From contig BFEA01000268.1 of the NCBI GenBank assembly GCA_003427395.1, positions 1,335,428 to 1,379,786 of the forward strand: DNA of 44,359 nucleotides. The letters are read 5' to 3'. Positions 21,350 to 31,424 of this stretch are shown piece after piece; the stretch's first letter is position 1, and every line of letters begins with the position of its first letter. Source of the DNA: Chara braunii. Lineage: Eukaryota > Streptophyta > Charophyceae > Charales > Characeae. A program made the translations under genes and the position numbers. The notes below the pieces were generated by a model. That model made no database searches, had not been told where the DNA came from, and was given only the letters and a program-made list of their open reading frames with translations.

Positions 21350-21422
21350 TTTTGTCGCACTTTTTCTAGTCGGACCACTTTTGGCGACCAGCAAGCCAAC
21401 ACACTGCCACGCAAGATTTTGA
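21350..21422 (-). repeat. Inverted repeat, right arm (partner 7783-7854)
   Basis: The reverse complement contains TGCGTGGCAGTGTGTTGG, GGTCGCC and GGTCCGACTAGAAAAA, aligned with the left arm. Weaker similarity may continue upstream (TTTATTT-rich flank). Confidence 0.65.
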
Positions 21423-21930
21423 TGTCGTTTGCAATTAATAAATAAATTAAATTAAATAAAGCAAATTTCATCCTGTTGTGTGCATCCGGCTTTGAGCCAG
21501 ACCCTTCCATTACAGTCGTCGTCGGTCCTCGGTCTTAGTAATCTTATATTTTGATTCAGAACAGTAAAAGATCATACAAATAATAATCATAAAATTCTAG
21601 TTTACCATGCATGTATAAATTTTAAGGACTGTGACAAGATATCAGAAGCATAATCATCAGCAAAGTCAATACAAGCGAGAGTGGACTAATTAACTCAAGG
21701 CTTAGGCAAGGTAAGTGAGGGAAAAGTGAGAACTCGTTATAAACTCGGAAAGTATAGATGAATGGACACGGTCAGCACTCGTCAAGAGTCCTCACTCAAC
21801 CCTCTAAAGTCTCACAATCAGTCTCTCATCTGGTTGTACGTCTCTTGTGCCTTGAGTTATGTCCATGCACCTCCTTAGATTGTGGCCTCTGGATATAGAG
21901 TGACCTAAAGCCAATAAGCCCTGAACACTT

Positions 21931-22482
21931 TTATCCAAGACCCATGACACGAAAATCAACCATGGCATAAATTTCCTCCCACGGAGTAGGAAGATATGGT
22001 TGAGAAAAAATCCCTTGTCTGAGATGCTGGAACTCTGATGGTTCAATCACTGCCTCGTAGTCAATCTTTGCTGGAGAAATGTACATTTTGACCAATTCCA
22101 CTAGATCGCCCCAATAAGAACCATCTGTGAGAAGAAAAGGGACCGGAGGCATAGGGTAGTCAGTATAGAGCTTCGGTCCAAAGCTACGGATCACCTTGGT
22201 ACCACTCTTGCCAAACTCTCTCTCTTTCTCCTTGAGGTATCTGGTTGTCGAGACCCAAACTGAGTCGAAGTCCTCGTGGGTCTCCTTACCTTTTCTCACG
22301 TAAGTTCTCAAGTCATGGATGGTACCTTCTTCAAACTCAGTGTGGACGACGAATATCGATAGGTCCCCTTGTTTAAAGTCAATTGCACTGGCATACCGGT
22401 ACTGGAAGGCATCTTTGGAAGCAATCCTGTTGAGACTGGTAAGGAGAGTCTCCTGGACTGGAAATGAGGCGATAACACTCAT
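21931..22482 (-). CDS. Hypothetical protein, 183 codons
   Basis: The longest intact frame in its neighbourhood, starting MSVIASFPVQETLLTSLNRI and ending before a stop at 21931. The composition looks like a real soluble protein (FKQGDLSIFVVHTEFEEGTI, DSVWVSTTRYLKEKEREFGK, PMPPVPFLLTDGSYWGDLVE). No signal peptide, membrane segment or catalytic motif was recognised. It lies just outside the right arm of the 21.4 kb inverted repeat, on the same strand as the retroelement remains. It could be a retroelement Gag-like ORF, a host exon or a gene fragment. Confidence 0.4.
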   Translation of the reverse strand: MSVIASFPVQETLLTSLNRIASKDAFQYRYASAIDFKQGDLSIFVVHTEFEEGTIHDLRTYVRKGKETHEDFDSVWVSTTRYLKEKEREFGKSGTKVIRSFGPKLYTDYPMPPVPFLLTDGSYWGDLVELVKMYISPAKIDYEAVIEPSEFQHLRQGIFSQPYLPTPWEEIYAMVDFRVMGLG

Positions 22483-22499
22483 GTGCTAGGAAAGTCGCA

Positions 22500-24660
22500 G
22501 AGAGTAAAGAGGATAATAATAAGGTTTGGTTGAAGACTGTTTGATAGCATGTTAGTTGAGTGACACTGAGGCCAATCTTGTTTTAGTAAACCTTGGTCAA
22601 TCACCACTGACAATACCCTGGATGGTGAAAAATTGTATGATATTTGTTAACTAATTTGTAGGTCTCTGACTATCGGGCGCCGGGAAGGGGAGCTTGGCTG
22701 ATAAGCATTGCTTGTTGAGTACATTGATAGTCAGTTTCCTGAAAGAGAGAGCGTGAGCAATTCCCTTCACCCAAGCTTAGCCCTATCCTGTTCAACCGTC
22801 TCTAGTGACGAGCCAGTGTTGTGAAACTTGTCGTTCTGATCACGAAAGTAGAACAGGTATTCAATGTATTTTTCTCCCTCAATTCTTCGGATTGCACTCT
22901 CCCACAAGACCATTTTTTTATGCTCCATATCCAAAAAAAAACTTGCTTCCCAGTTTGCATGCTTGTCTTTAATAACCCCGCATCTCATTACCAGGATTCT
23001 CCCTTCTGCTATGGTTTTTTCCCTATCCCCAACTCAAAGTACAATTTTCAGACTCATCACCCAAGTCACTTCGACGGGGTAGTCTTCAACTCATAATTCA
23101 AATCGCTAGTATAGTTGAACGAGATTACCTGCCCTCATTTGTATTTTGCATCTAGCACAACTGATAGTGAGGTTTTATCGATTGTTACATTGGGTGTCAC
23201 TAATCGTATACCGCATTCTTTCACAGGGCAAACGGCCCCGATCACATTTCCGACTTGTATCCGGTTAACGCAACAAGCAATCCACTGCCTACGCGCTACC
23301 AGTGTTCATTCACCGAATTGTCAAGCGTCACCCTCAAGCCCAGCTTACATATAGTGCATTGTTAAGCCATTTTCCGTTCGTAATCGTTATGGGAAAGTTG
23401 TAACACTTTCATGAGCATCATAATGTAAACTTAGTGTTTCACCATAGAGTTGAGACCCTTGTCAGATATATGCTGGTCAAGATGACGAGTGAATAAATAG
23501 TTGCATGAATAAAACTATTAAATGACTAAAATCAGGACAAAATCACTGAGTATGTTCACAGTTGGCTTCAGGTTTTTCGGTATTGGCTCTTGCCAAGCTC
23601 GACATGCATAGCGGGGTTCTGGTTGGTCCTGACTCATAAAAAAAATAATCCTTGTTGAGGGGCCTATCCCCTTTTCTGAACGTTTCGCAGGGTGAGTCTC
23701 TAACTACTAACGATCGGATAATCAACTTCACAAGATCAACACTTGGAAAGTCGGCAGTCGCATGTCGTTTGTGCAACGCATAGAACACAACCCAACACGA
23801 TTTTCAGACCATATACGATCCAGTAAGCTAATGATCACAGTTCTTGCTAGTATACGAGCAAGGAAGATCAATCTGATTATGTACATCTCATTAGTTGCGA
23901 GTATTCACCATCACACAGAGTATAGATGTTGAGAATTATCTCACTCAGAGCCTAATACTCGATGTAGTATAGTCGGTTTGCACTCGCTTGCATAACAGAA
24001 TGCAATTAAGTAACTCCCCCGGTAGGATGCAAGACACGGATAGTTTGGATCTCGCAATGGAAACCCAAGTTGCAAGGGGGGGGGGCACCAAGAACGATAG
24101 GAGTGGCAAGGTCAATAACTAAGCCCGACAGCTAACTAATCAAGTCAAGAGGTTTTGTCGAGAGGGAGATTATGTAGCACTTTGTTGGTTATTGAGTGAC
24201 TTGTTAAATTATTATCAAGAAAAGTTTAATGAATGTCGATTAGTCACCATCCAGAATAAACTTTTCGAGCAGGTAAATAACCCTCTCTAGAACGCGTTGT
24301 CTACCGCCCATTAGGTTGCACATCAAGAACCTCAGGGACTGGTTAAACTGCATGCTTAGGTCTTTTCTTGATTTATTCCTCTGCGGCCCCTCAAACGGAC
24401 CATCACCACCGATCTCGGACTGATATGTCTGGTTAAGACTGACAAACACTGAATAAAGACGGCGTTATTTATTTTTTCAACTTGCTAGTCTCTTCAGTAT
24501 CAAAGATCCATTTCGTGGTTGAGCTTACAATTATCTATTTAGGAAAGACGCTCGGTATCCTAAGATAATAACTTCCAATCAAATATTTTAGTGAGAATAA
24601 GGTTTTCGGAAACTAGCGTTTAAAAATTTCAGACCAGGCATACGCTGAATGGGCAGGACA
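22500..24660. other. No gene recognised
   Basis: Only short minus-strand frames without motifs occur (22988-22767, 23788-23543, 24449-24240). They could be remnants of the same unknown protein as 22482-21931, but nothing proves it. A short G run lies at about 24077-24085. Confidence 0.4.
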
Positions 24661-24668
24661 AAGTTGTC

Positions 24669-24809
24669 CCTAGAGGTTTCGCCGCCGAATGCATCATTTG
24701 GAGAAGACACTTAACATAGGTTCTTACGCCATCCATTAAGTTAAACTCTTTAGTTTTAGGGTCAGTGTCATCTCCAGAATCAGTCGTTGTTCGAGTTTTC
24801 ACTCACGCT
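24669..24809 (-). repeat. 141-bp direct repeat, copy 1 (partner 32152-32292)
   Basis: It aligns with 32152-32292 over 141 bases with no gaps and about 19 mismatches by eye. Both read in one minus-strand frame as DSGDD-DP-TKE-N-MD--R--VKCLL--MHSA-KPLG. This copy has TDSGDDTDPKTKEFNLMDG and YVKCLLQMMHSAAKPLG. The gap-free alignment with a conserved peptide suggests a former coding segment. The copy abuts the end of the right repeat copy. Confidence 0.8.
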
Positions 24810-24819
24810 GTCGACGCGA

Positions 24820-24837
24820 ATACCCTTATAAGGGTAT
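24820..24837. other. Perfect 18-bp palindrome (right copy)
   Basis: ATACCCTTATAAGGGTAT is perfectly self-complementary; it corresponds to 4964-4981. In both copies the same side flank reads AAAACCA-GGCGG. It lies 10 bases from the end of the 141-bp direct repeat. Confidence 0.8.
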
Positions 24838-25267
24838 CCGCCTTGGTTTTTGCAAATGACAGAAAATAAGTGGTTTAATGTCTGAGTACATCGCACGGGT
24901 TGTGGCGGTGTCTGTTGTTTACGCAGATTGAATGGTTAACTAGAGTAGAGAGTGGGGGGGGCGCAGACTAAAGGCGCGAGTGATCTCTCTTCTTATTGAT
25001 GACTGTGGGGCCGACGTTGGTTGGCGAAGATTTTATTTTTATAATTAAACTAGGATTAAAAATATTTTGTCTTTTGATTGGTGCGCTTGCCTTGTGACTT
25101 GTGCGTACGTACGGAGGACGACATCGACAGTGACACAGATCTGCATGGTCGTGCGGTGGACGCGAAAGGTTGACGACCGTGAGGTTAGCTGATAGGTCGA
25201 TGTATGGTTTTAAAACGTTCCAGTGGATCCGTGCGTCGCGCAATATCCGCTTATTTAGGTGTCCGTC

Positions 25268-25302
25268 AATACTAGACCCAGCCTTGGGCCTAGCACTATT
25301 GT
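25268..25302. other. Nested stem-loop
   Basis: CAATA-CTAG-A-CCCA pairs with TGGG-C-CTAG-CAC-TATTG, giving three short helices in register within 35 bases. It is another stem-loop of the right copy. Confidence 0.55.
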
Positions 25303-25540
25303 TTACGGTATTAGACTTCCAACCTGAAGACTCATGGATCGAGGTCAGTGGCGACGGCACAGGAGTATTGGAACGGCGAGGAGAAACCGCGGGGATGAGG
25401 GTCCAACAGGGCTATCTCCTTTGGTTTTGCCGTCAACAGAGTCGGAGCGTTGTCAGCGGTTTTTTTTCCTTGTCAGTGGTTCTCTGAAGATTAATTTTTT
25501 TCTAAATAGTTTATTATTATCGTTGTATTATTACTATTTT

Positions 25541-26050
25541 TTATACTCTGGCGTCCCTTGGCTTAGACACGACGGTGGATTTAAAGGCCATCACGATAGT
25601 CGAGGACCTTGAGCACACACCTTTTTCGGCAGGGCCGTCGCGGGTGCTTGTATGTTCAGGATGTTGACAAAGTTCCTTCATCCTGGTCATCTTGAAAGTA
25701 TGGGCCGAGGAGTTCAATGTGCATGCGAGGCGGCAAGTGATTAGCCCATGAGCCGGAAGAAACTTGAGTGACGAGACTTTTTGCAAAAGCTCAGTTCGTC
25801 CCTCACACTCCGCAGTGTAGGGGGGTTGGGTGTGAGTATGCCCGCGAGACTCTCCTCCACTTCGATATTCAAAGTTATCGTTTGAATATTTGCTACTACC
25901 ACCAAGACAAAGTCTGACCCATTCAGGCTGTGTATGCCCGCGGGACTCTCCTCCACTTCGATCTTCAAAGTTTTCTTTTAAATATTTGCTACTACCACCA
26001 AGAAAGAGTCTGGCACATTTAGGCTCACGCCTAGGCCTGCAATAGGCCAT
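25541..26050 (-). CDS. Hypothetical ORF, 169 codons, with internal duplication
   Basis: Residues about 10-40 and 42-75 are near-copies: ARLFLGGSSKYLKENFEDRS then GGESRGHT, and VRLCLGGSSKYSNDNFEYRS then GGESRGHT. They come from a 95-bp tandem duplication (25838-25932 and 25933-26027). A unit length not divisible by three plus a few extra bases still leaves the frame open. No known domain. It lies in the right repeat copy and may be a chance frame kept open by the duplication. Confidence 0.3.
   Translation of the reverse strand: MAYCRPRREPKCARLFLGGSSKYLKENFEDRSGGESRGHTQPEWVRLCLGGSSKYSNDNFEYRSGGESRGHTHTQPPYTAECEGRTELLQKVSSLKFLPAHGLITCRLACTLNSSAHTFKMTRMKELCQHPEHTSTRDGPAEKGVCSRSSTIVMAFKSTVVSKPRDARV
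25838..26027. repeat. 95-bp tandem duplication
   Basis: Two adjacent units begin TATGCCCGCG and contain CTCTCCTCCACTTCGAT and ATTTGCTACTACCACCAAGA, with about 15 differences between them. Confidence 0.85.
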
Positions 26051-26550
26051 GCACTAGACTCCGGGGCGGCTCGTTGTGGAGAAAGTATTTGTGGGGACCC
26101 GCAGATGGCGATTTATGCCTGCGTAAAGCGGAAGCAGGGAGGCTGATGCACATCCACCGAGAATACTAATGTGCAAAGACGTTCGTCGAACTGAATAGAG
26201 GGGCGAAAGACTATTCGAACCATGCAAAAAGTTGGTCCTCCCTCGAAGTTTCCCGCGAGAAAGCTAGAACTGCTGAGCAGTTTCGGGCTCGGCTGCAGGA
26301 TCGAGCGCTACAACCAGAGAAAACGCTGGTGAAGGCTCGCAGTGATACTGATGGGTAAATCGTTCATCAGGTGTGGGAATACTGGGTTGCGCTAGCAGTA
26401 GCGGGCGAAGCGAGGCAGCCGAGCGACAGTGCTAAAGCAATGGAGCAGAGCAGCAGAAAGGGGAAACGAACCTGGACAGGAAAGGGCGCAGGGTGCATGT
26501 AGAGAAGGAACGAGCTATGGAGGGAGTAAGTGGTAGTGGAAAGCATAAAG

Positions 26551-26580
26551 CCCGCCCGATTCTTGATAAAATCGGGCGGG
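26551..26580. other. Perfect 11-bp hairpin, homologue of 3287-3310
   Basis: CCCGCCCGATT (26551-26561) pairs with AATCGGGCGGG (26570-26580), with an 8-nt loop. On the minus strand it is preceded by the same TTCGCC...AAACCCCC leader as the left-copy hairpin. Confidence 0.85.
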
Positions 26581-26699
26581 GAAAGAAGTGGTTTTGGGGG
26601 TTTTATGATGGGCGAACCCAAATCTATGGTTATAATATGATGAAAATTAGTATAGAAGAAGTTATTAAGAAAATGTCGTACGTGGAAGTTTCGTGAAGG

Positions 26700-27190
26700 T
26701 CAACGGAAAAAAATTCCAGAATTAAATAATTATTTTATAGTAAAATTAGATTCTAAATTTTAAATTTTCATTCCATCTTTAAAAATGTCCTTCCAATTTT
26801 AAAATTTTTCATCTTACTTGCAAACCTTCATTCCAATAATGAGGTATCCCTTTTTATTTGGACTGCATGCTAGAGATGGAATGAAAGTCTGGATGAGTTC
26901 ATGAAATATTTTAATTGGATTGTCATTCTAAGTAAGGATTTTCAGTCATAAATAGGTTAATCCAATCTAAATTAGAAGATATTTGTTGTAGTAGAATGAA
27001 AATTTAATTAAAATATTTCATAAACTCATTCAGACTTTCATTTCATCTTGAACAAATAGATGTAGTTGGAAGGAGAAACTCATATTTAGATAAGAACTTA
27101 TCAAATAAAACTGAAAATTTTAGAATTTGATGAACATTGGAATTATAATTTATAAATATGAAAGATTTTTTTCTTATGGAATGTTTTTTT
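26700..27190. mobile_element. AT-rich foldback (MITE-like) element
   Basis: The arms 26874-26930 and 26992-27049 are imperfect reverse complements over about 57 bases, around a 61-nt centre that contains more complementary words (GGATTG/CCAATC). Outer AT-rich flanks are also loosely inverted. The left repeat copy has nothing like it at the corresponding place, so it looks like an insertion. Exact termini and target-site duplication were not identified. Confidence 0.6.
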
Positions 27191-27252
27191 GACTTTCATT
27201 TCTCGTGGGAATTTTTCGGTTGGTGGATATGCTCGTGTGGGAAAACGAAGAT

Positions 27253-27282
27253 CTCGCTCGTTTCCTAAAGAAAACGAGCGAG
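27253..27282. other. Perfect 11-bp hairpin, homologue of 2573-2596
   Basis: CTCGCTCGTTT (27253-27263) pairs with AAACGAGCGAG (27272-27282), 8-nt loop. The homologous left hairpin has CCCG/CGGG where this has CTCG/CGAG, a two-sided change that keeps pairing. Confidence 0.85.
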
Positions 27283-28525
27283 GGAGGAGTCGTTTTGGAG
27301 GTTTCAAAGGGTGGCGAATCCATTCGTAATGTTAGTTTTGGCGATACGTTAGTATATTAGAGGTTAGTAAGAAAATGAACTGCACGAAGGCATCGAGAAG
27401 CAGATATGGCGGGATGATTTGGAAAACAAAGAACTTACTCAATCCCGTACGAAATCGAACAAATTAAAAGACATAATGGGGGTTCTAGAATATCGCGAGA
27501 TCGATAACATGATCGAATTCCCCGATGAAGGAGTGGATTTGGCGCTACGAGGAATAACAGTTGCACCTTAGAGGGGTAGTGGTGCAACAGGAATGTATAT
27601 CTTCGTGTTCTAGCAGAGGGTTCATCTACATATAGCGCAGAAAGTCGTGTTGTTGTCTAAAGACTAAAGGCAGGATCCGAAGCTGCTCGTCATCACGACC
27701 CCAATGAATGCGATTATCGTCGAGGAGATTCGGTCTGCTGTATTCGATACAGCCTACCGCCAATTCGTCCTTGAAAGTCCATCGCTCTCGCTCGCGCATG
27801 CCTGTCTCGAACGAACCATGTCGTATTAACGGCAACATACGTCTGTATGCTAGGAACGAGCGTACAATGAGAGAGAGGGAAGGATGATAGAGCATAGGTA
27901 GGAGTTATATAGTACGAACTGTAAAATAAAAGTAGTGGGAAAAGAGCAGGCGTGAAAGTGACGAGGAAGGAGATACTTACCTAGGAGTGGCGCAGGGGAA
28001 AGAAGTGAAAGCGACAGTGTATCGCTCCGAACTCATATGTCTGAGTTGTAACATATTCAAAGAGGGAGTGAAATGTTGATCCAGATTGCATGTGGCCCAA
28101 CCATCTTGCTGATCGTGTTATTGAATCGGCCGCCATACTAATTCTTGTCGTCGTAACCGTTTTTCCTATGCCACCCAAAGTCGTTCGACAAGTTAGTGAT
28201 CATCAATGTCGTTGAGGAACTGTATGAACCCGGCCAAAAGGTTGGTCGGTTGTATTAGGAAAGAGGAGGCAAGCAGTCAGAAAGAGAGGGAGAACAAAAC
28301 TTACCAACGGGAATATGCCATTGTGCCGACATCTCAATGGAGAAGCGAAAATGGCGAACTATCGTTTGCAGTCAATCCGGTGAGCTGCCACGGCGGAGCG
28401 TGTTAAGTTGTATGGTATGTTCGCACCTTGTGATTTGGAACTAACCTAGGGGAGGGTTTAAGCATCCACAAACCTTGTCAGTTGGAGTATTGAGCGTCCT
28501 CAACTGTTAAGGAAGGATAATGGAC

Positions 28526-28849
28526 CTAGCTTGACCACGAGAAAATGGCAACTGGGCAGGATGGTAAGTGAACTGCAGCCAGCCGATTTTTAACTATGTC
28601 AGGACCAACTACGATAGACCGTTCGTAAGTGAGTTTGACCAGACTGTTGGTCTGAAGAATCAAAGGAGCAAATGAGTGGGGACAACGTGTTGCGCGTTGC
28701 TGAGTTACGTATTGCATTCGCGCTCGTAACGCTTTTGCTGTGTACTCACCATGCGTCCATTGAGCATCTTGGGCACGCTTGTTATTGACGTCACGCTTGC
28801 TTCGACGGGGTTGTTCTGCTGCCATTGCCAACACTGTGTGCCCTGGCAA
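28526..28849 (-). CDS. Hypothetical basic ORF, 107 codons
   Basis: A minus-strand frame whose second Met (about 28825) starts MAAEQPRRSKRDVNNKRAQD. The N-terminal half is strongly basic; the C-terminal half (LVKLTYERSIVVGPDIVKNR...) shows no motif. Position relative to CTGGCGATC (about 29040) mirrors the 1603 ORF of the left copy. It could be the start of a gag-like gene, or a chance frame. Confidence 0.25.
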   Translation of the reverse strand: MPGHTVLAMAAEQPRRSKRDVNNKRAQDAQWTHGEYTAKALRARMQYVTQQRATRCPHSFAPLILQTNSLVKLTYERSIVVGPDIVKNRLAAVHLPSCPVAIFSWSS

Positions 28850-28895
28850 TTGCTGTTGCGCACGACTACTTCACTAAGCCTGTTACAGCCTGCAT

Positions 28896-28930
28896 TTCAA
28901 ATGAGAGCACGAAGGTGTGCTCTATTTGAA
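28896..28930. other. Long stem-loop, 13-14 bp with one bulge
   Basis: TTCAAATGAGAGCAC (28896-28910) pairs with GTGCTCTATTTGAA (28917-28930), one bulged G, 6-nt loop. Outer CTGC/GCAG can add four pairs. It is specific to the right copy. Confidence 0.75.
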
Positions 28931-29685
28931 GGCAGTTGTGCTAGGCCGGGTAGCGGCAATGTAGGATGAGTAGTGGCAACTTGGTAAGAGGAAACGGTGT
29001 TGCAATCCAAAGGAGTAATCAGACTCGAATGGAAAGATCGCCAGAAAGTAAACATTTGGCGGTTTGACTACAGTTCAAGTTATTGCATACACTGGCTGTC
29101 ATTGAGGGGCCTTCAGGCGAATCGAGATAGCCAGACCCTCTTCTGAGAGTTGAGTCAGTTCGCTCTTGTATCATAAACGTATGAAACTTCTTATCTTAGG
29201 ACTTTCTTAATCTCAGTTTAATCTTGTTCAGACAGGAAGGCGGCAGGCGAGATTGCAACCTGTATGACCGCAATAAGACTTTGTGAGGAGTCTGCCCATC
29301 GATTGTGGGAGCTTTGTCGAAACTCAAGAGGAGTTCTTGAGGCAGGGAACTAAGAGGTAAAAACTTTATCCTCCTTCTTTAAACTCAGTTTAACCCTTAT
29401 TTGTACATCATTTTACAGTTTGACTGAGCATATTGCGTGTGTCTCTATTTGGACTTTAAGTTTGACTTCGCAGGACACAGACCAGACTTAAGTAAAAGAA
29501 TGTTTATGCAAGCTCAGTTTTATTTTGTTGTCTGTTTGAAAGCAGATTGTGAAAAGGGGTTGCATCTGAGGGAAAGGTGGGAGGAAGGTGGTATTGCCTG
29601 CGTCTGACTGGGTCAACTAAAGGTTGGGAGAGTCTCCATAAGTTCAGAGGGTCCAGTACTATGCTTATTTTTTATTGCCTGGAGG

Positions 29686-30300
29686 ACCAGACATGTTATC
29701 GTAAGATTGGGTGGTCTGGTTGCTCTGACTTGCGAGGGCTATTTGTGTTTGACTTTTTAGGGACCAAGCAACCTTCCATAAGATTGGATCGCTTGGTGAC
29801 CTTGCTTCATTTGGGTTTTTTTATGTTTATTTGTTCTTTTTTGTTTGTTCTTAGGGGAATTCAGATGAAGGACAGGACAGGTTCCCATAAAATTGGAAGG
29901 TCTTGTCTAGAGTCACGCACGTGCTGGAACCAAAAGGATAAATTTGTCTATATATCTTATATTATTTTACTTATGAACAAACTATTCAGACATATTTCCA
30001 TAAGATTGGATGGTCGGACTATAACTTATCAAGAACTAAAGAGAGTATGTAATTAAGAATAAACTTGTGGTAAGAAGGAGCAGACTGAACCTTGATCTAA
30101 GATGATCGGTTCAGTCATAGGCTACCTCAGAAGACCAAGTGCGGACAATTATGTATAACTTGGATACTTAAACAGTTCAGGGCGACTAGGTTGGACAACC
30201 TAGTTATATGCCCAAGGAAGAGAAAAGTTGTAGTGCCCTGTGTTTGTGTACATCTAATGATTGAGCAAGACAGGTTTCCATAAGATTGGATGGTATAGCT
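29686..30300 (-). repeat. Hairpin array with invariant 21-nt loop, right copy
   Basis: At least five members on the plus strand: 29686-29720 (ACCAGAC/GTCTGGT), 29763-29797 (ACCAAGC/GCTTGGT), 29871-29907 (GACAGGAC/GTCTTGTC, one G-U), about 29987-30022 (stem partly decayed) and about 30263-30298 (decayed). The loop is 21 nt in each, with core TTCCATAAGATTGGATG. Two further hairpins have other loops: 30083-30116 (GACTGAACC/GGTTCAGTC with inner GATC/GATC) and 30180-30213 (GGGC+ACTAGGTT/AACCTAGT+GCCC). The minus strand aligns with the array at 231-915. Confidence 0.85.
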
Positions 30301-30623
30301 TTACGCCTTATGTAAGTTACGTGTAAAGGATAAATCATTGAAAGACTGCGAACTGTTGTTTGACCAGTTTGACTTGGGGTTGATGAGAGTACTTATCTTT
30401 GTGGCTTGGCCTTGCATGTGGCTGAGTGAGATCGCTACCTGGTTTAAGTTTCCGTTTGATAGGTGGTTGCATTAGATGTTCGCCACGTGCTAGAGCTATA
30501 AGAGTTAGTTTCAATTTCTGCATTTTCTGAGTTAATTTTGTTTTTACTTAGGTCAATTCTTGTATTTTCTGGGATCATTTATTGTATTCGGTCTTGTATG
30601 AATTTTGGTAAGCTACTTTCTCT

Positions 30624-31150
30624 ACGGGAAGCATTGCTGAAATTTCTACAAAACCAAGGGGTTAGTTAAATTTTGACTTTTCAAAGTTCAACCTGTCTAA
30701 ATTTTATATATGACTTAGAAAAAATACGGAAAGTTTCATTTTCTAAAGGGAGTGTTACCAAAAGTTTTGCTAATTTAGAGAGCTAGACAAAATTGAACAT
30801 TGAGAAGTCAAAGTTATTTTTAGATTATGAACTTAACTATGTATAAATTTACGGGAAGCGCTGACGAAATTTTTACAAATCTAAGGAGTTAGTTAAATTT
30901 TGTTTTGATAAAACTCAAGTCTTATGTTTGAGTTTATATATGAGTCAATATAATTCTGGGAAGTTTACTTTTTTAAAGGAGGTGCTGCCCAAAATTTGAC
31001 TAATTCGGGGAATTAGACAAAATTAACTTTTTAAAGTTGAGGGTTATTTTTGTTTTCGTATTTGGGCTAATATATATTTTAAAAAGACACTTTTCCTACA
31101 GGAAGCGCTGCCGAAATTTTATTAGTTTAAATGAGATAAATTATATTTTG
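30624..31150. repeat. Tandem array of alternating A and B units
   Basis: Type A (ACGGGAAGC-CTG-CGAAAT) starts at 30624, 30851 and about 31098. Type B (TAAAGGAGGTGCTGCC-AAA) starts at 30744 and 30974. The monomer is about 107-124 bp and the A+B dimer about 227-247 bp. The segment after A1 (30673-30691) is complementary at 17 of 19 positions to the segment after B1 (30793-30811), so neighbouring units can pair. Confidence 0.7.
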
Positions 31151-31198
31151 ACAGGTGGCGATTCAGACAATCCACTTTGAATGGGGAAGATTCAATCA

Positions 31199-31424
31199 AA
31201 AGTCTACCTTTCTTTGGACACTGACTTAGAGGTAGACTTTGACTTAGTTGGCAGATAGCTTTGAGTAAAAAATTTCTATGGAGATTCATTCTCCATACAC
31301 TGATAGTTTGGTCTTGCAAAATTGACCTGTCTTTTGTTACAGGTCCTCTTGATTGATTTGGTTCAAGAGTTGGGCTAGATGCAACTTGATCCCACAAGGA
31401 TCATCATTTGTTATCACTGATAAC
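31199..31424. repeat. Six consecutive perfect hairpins in 226 bp
   Basis: 31199-31240 (AAAGTCTACCT/AGGTAGACTTT, 20-nt loop), 31277-31297 (TATGGAGA/TCTCCATA), 31324-31345 (GACCTGT/ACAGGTC), 31346-31369 (CTCTTGA/TCAAGAG), 31387-31403 (TGATCC/GGATCA) and 31410-31424 (GTTATC/GATAAC). They share no stem sequence and are nearly back to back. CCGATCGG follows at 31424-31431. Confidence 0.8.
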
